Positions 63,848 to 64,000 of a stretch of DNA of 64,000 nucleotides are shown piece after piece. Below the pieces are notes generated by a model. It did no database searches, was not told where the DNA came from, and worked only from the letters and a program-made list of their open reading frames with translations. The stretch spans positions 324,878 to 388,877 of the forward strand of contig NZ_LMGL01000003.1 of the NCBI RefSeq assembly GCF_001427145.1, read 5' to 3'. The DNA is from Microbacterium sp. Root166. Lineage in GTDB: Bacteria > Actinomycetota > Actinomycetes > Actinomycetales > Microbacteriaceae. The stretch's first letter is position 1. Every line of letters starts with the position of its first letter. Both the position numbers and the translations under genes were made by a program.

Positions 63848-64000
63848 GTGCCTGCGATCGAGCCTCGTCGCAGAAGGCGAGACGCCGGCCCGAAGGTTCG
63901 GCACCTCTCGAAATCGCATGTGACTATCGTCGACGTCTACCAGGACTGGATCGACCTCGGCATCGACGGCTTCCGCATCGACACCGCCAAGCACGTGAAC
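63848..64000 (+). pseudogene. 5'-truncated GH13 alpha-amylase-family fragment (partial at window edge)
   Basis: From the GTG at 63920 the frame reads VTIVDVYQDWIDLGIDGFRIDTAKHVN, the GH13 conserved region II with the catalytic-nucleophile Asp in GFRID, and continues off the right edge. A normal GH13 enzyme has roughly 200 residues before this motif. Here the frame has only about 24 unrelated, Arg-rich codons back to a GTG at 63848 and a stop at 63806, directly against the hrpA start. The N-terminal half of the barrel is therefore missing. Either this is a remnant, or its real start lies in an unusual fusion. The gap 63807-63847 shows nothing else. Confidence 0.6.

Overview
This is 64 kb of high-GC actinobacterial chromosome, most likely Microbacterium or a close Microbacteriaceae relative. 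The evidence is the strongly G/C-biased third codon position, the coproporphyrin-type heme cluster (hemA divergent from hemE-hemY-hemQ-hemC-hemB-hemL), a class Ib nrdHIEF operon, a galU-rimJ-glpR locus, and many genes with no leader. In more than twenty genes a TANNNT-like -10 hexamer ends 6-7 nt before an ATG or GTG. No phage, IS element, CRISPR array or rRNA is visible. The content is a housekeeping core plus catabolic and transport islands.

Layout: 0-5 kb holds the start of a folate cyclo-ligase gene, divergent galU-rimJ-glpR, a cytosine-deaminase-like amidohydrolase flanked by two related palindromic repeats, a tRNA-Ala(CGC) with a decayed partial copy beside it, and a macrodomain gene. 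5.2-12.7 kb is heme biosynthesis: six genes on the minus strand from hemE to hemL and divergent hemA, whose two GTG starts are only 17 bp apart. 12.7-17 kb has a MerR regulator, a ZIP transporter, a leucine-dehydrogenase-like enzyme, a methyltransferase and a YbaK editing protein. 17-24.6 kb is histidine utilisation (IclR-type hutR, hutH, hutU, hutI, hutG) with HutR-like operators in front of hutH and hutU. hutI carries what looks like an in-frame palindromic insertion. 24.6-31.9 kb is a mixed set: GGCT-like, DUF445, acyl-CoA dehydrogenase, DUF389, hydrolase, intradiol-dioxygenase-like lipoprotein and MFS.

32-36 kb is nrdHIEF, preceded by a 346-bp control region with paired NrdR boxes and a cluster of DnaA-box-like sites. 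36-44 kb contains a collagen-like membrane protein, two DoxX-like paralogues, an RsmC-like methyltransferase, a TetR regulator with a palindromic operator next to a quinone oxidoreductase, an LLM flavin enzyme, an epimerase and an ATP-dependent DNA ligase (LigB type). 44.2-46.5 kb encodes a secreted HYR/PxKF repeat protein, followed by a SIRT5-like sirtuin. 47.3-55.2 kb holds two tandem CUT2 sugar ABC transporters under a ROK regulator. 55.2-59.9 kb has a NYN ribonuclease-like protein with a C-terminal LOTUS-like region, a Gfo/Idh/MocA oxidoreductase, an O-acetylhomoserine sulfhydrylase and a quinone oxidoreductase. 59.9-63.8 kb is HrpA. The last bases encode a GH13 amylase fragment that lacks its N-terminal half.
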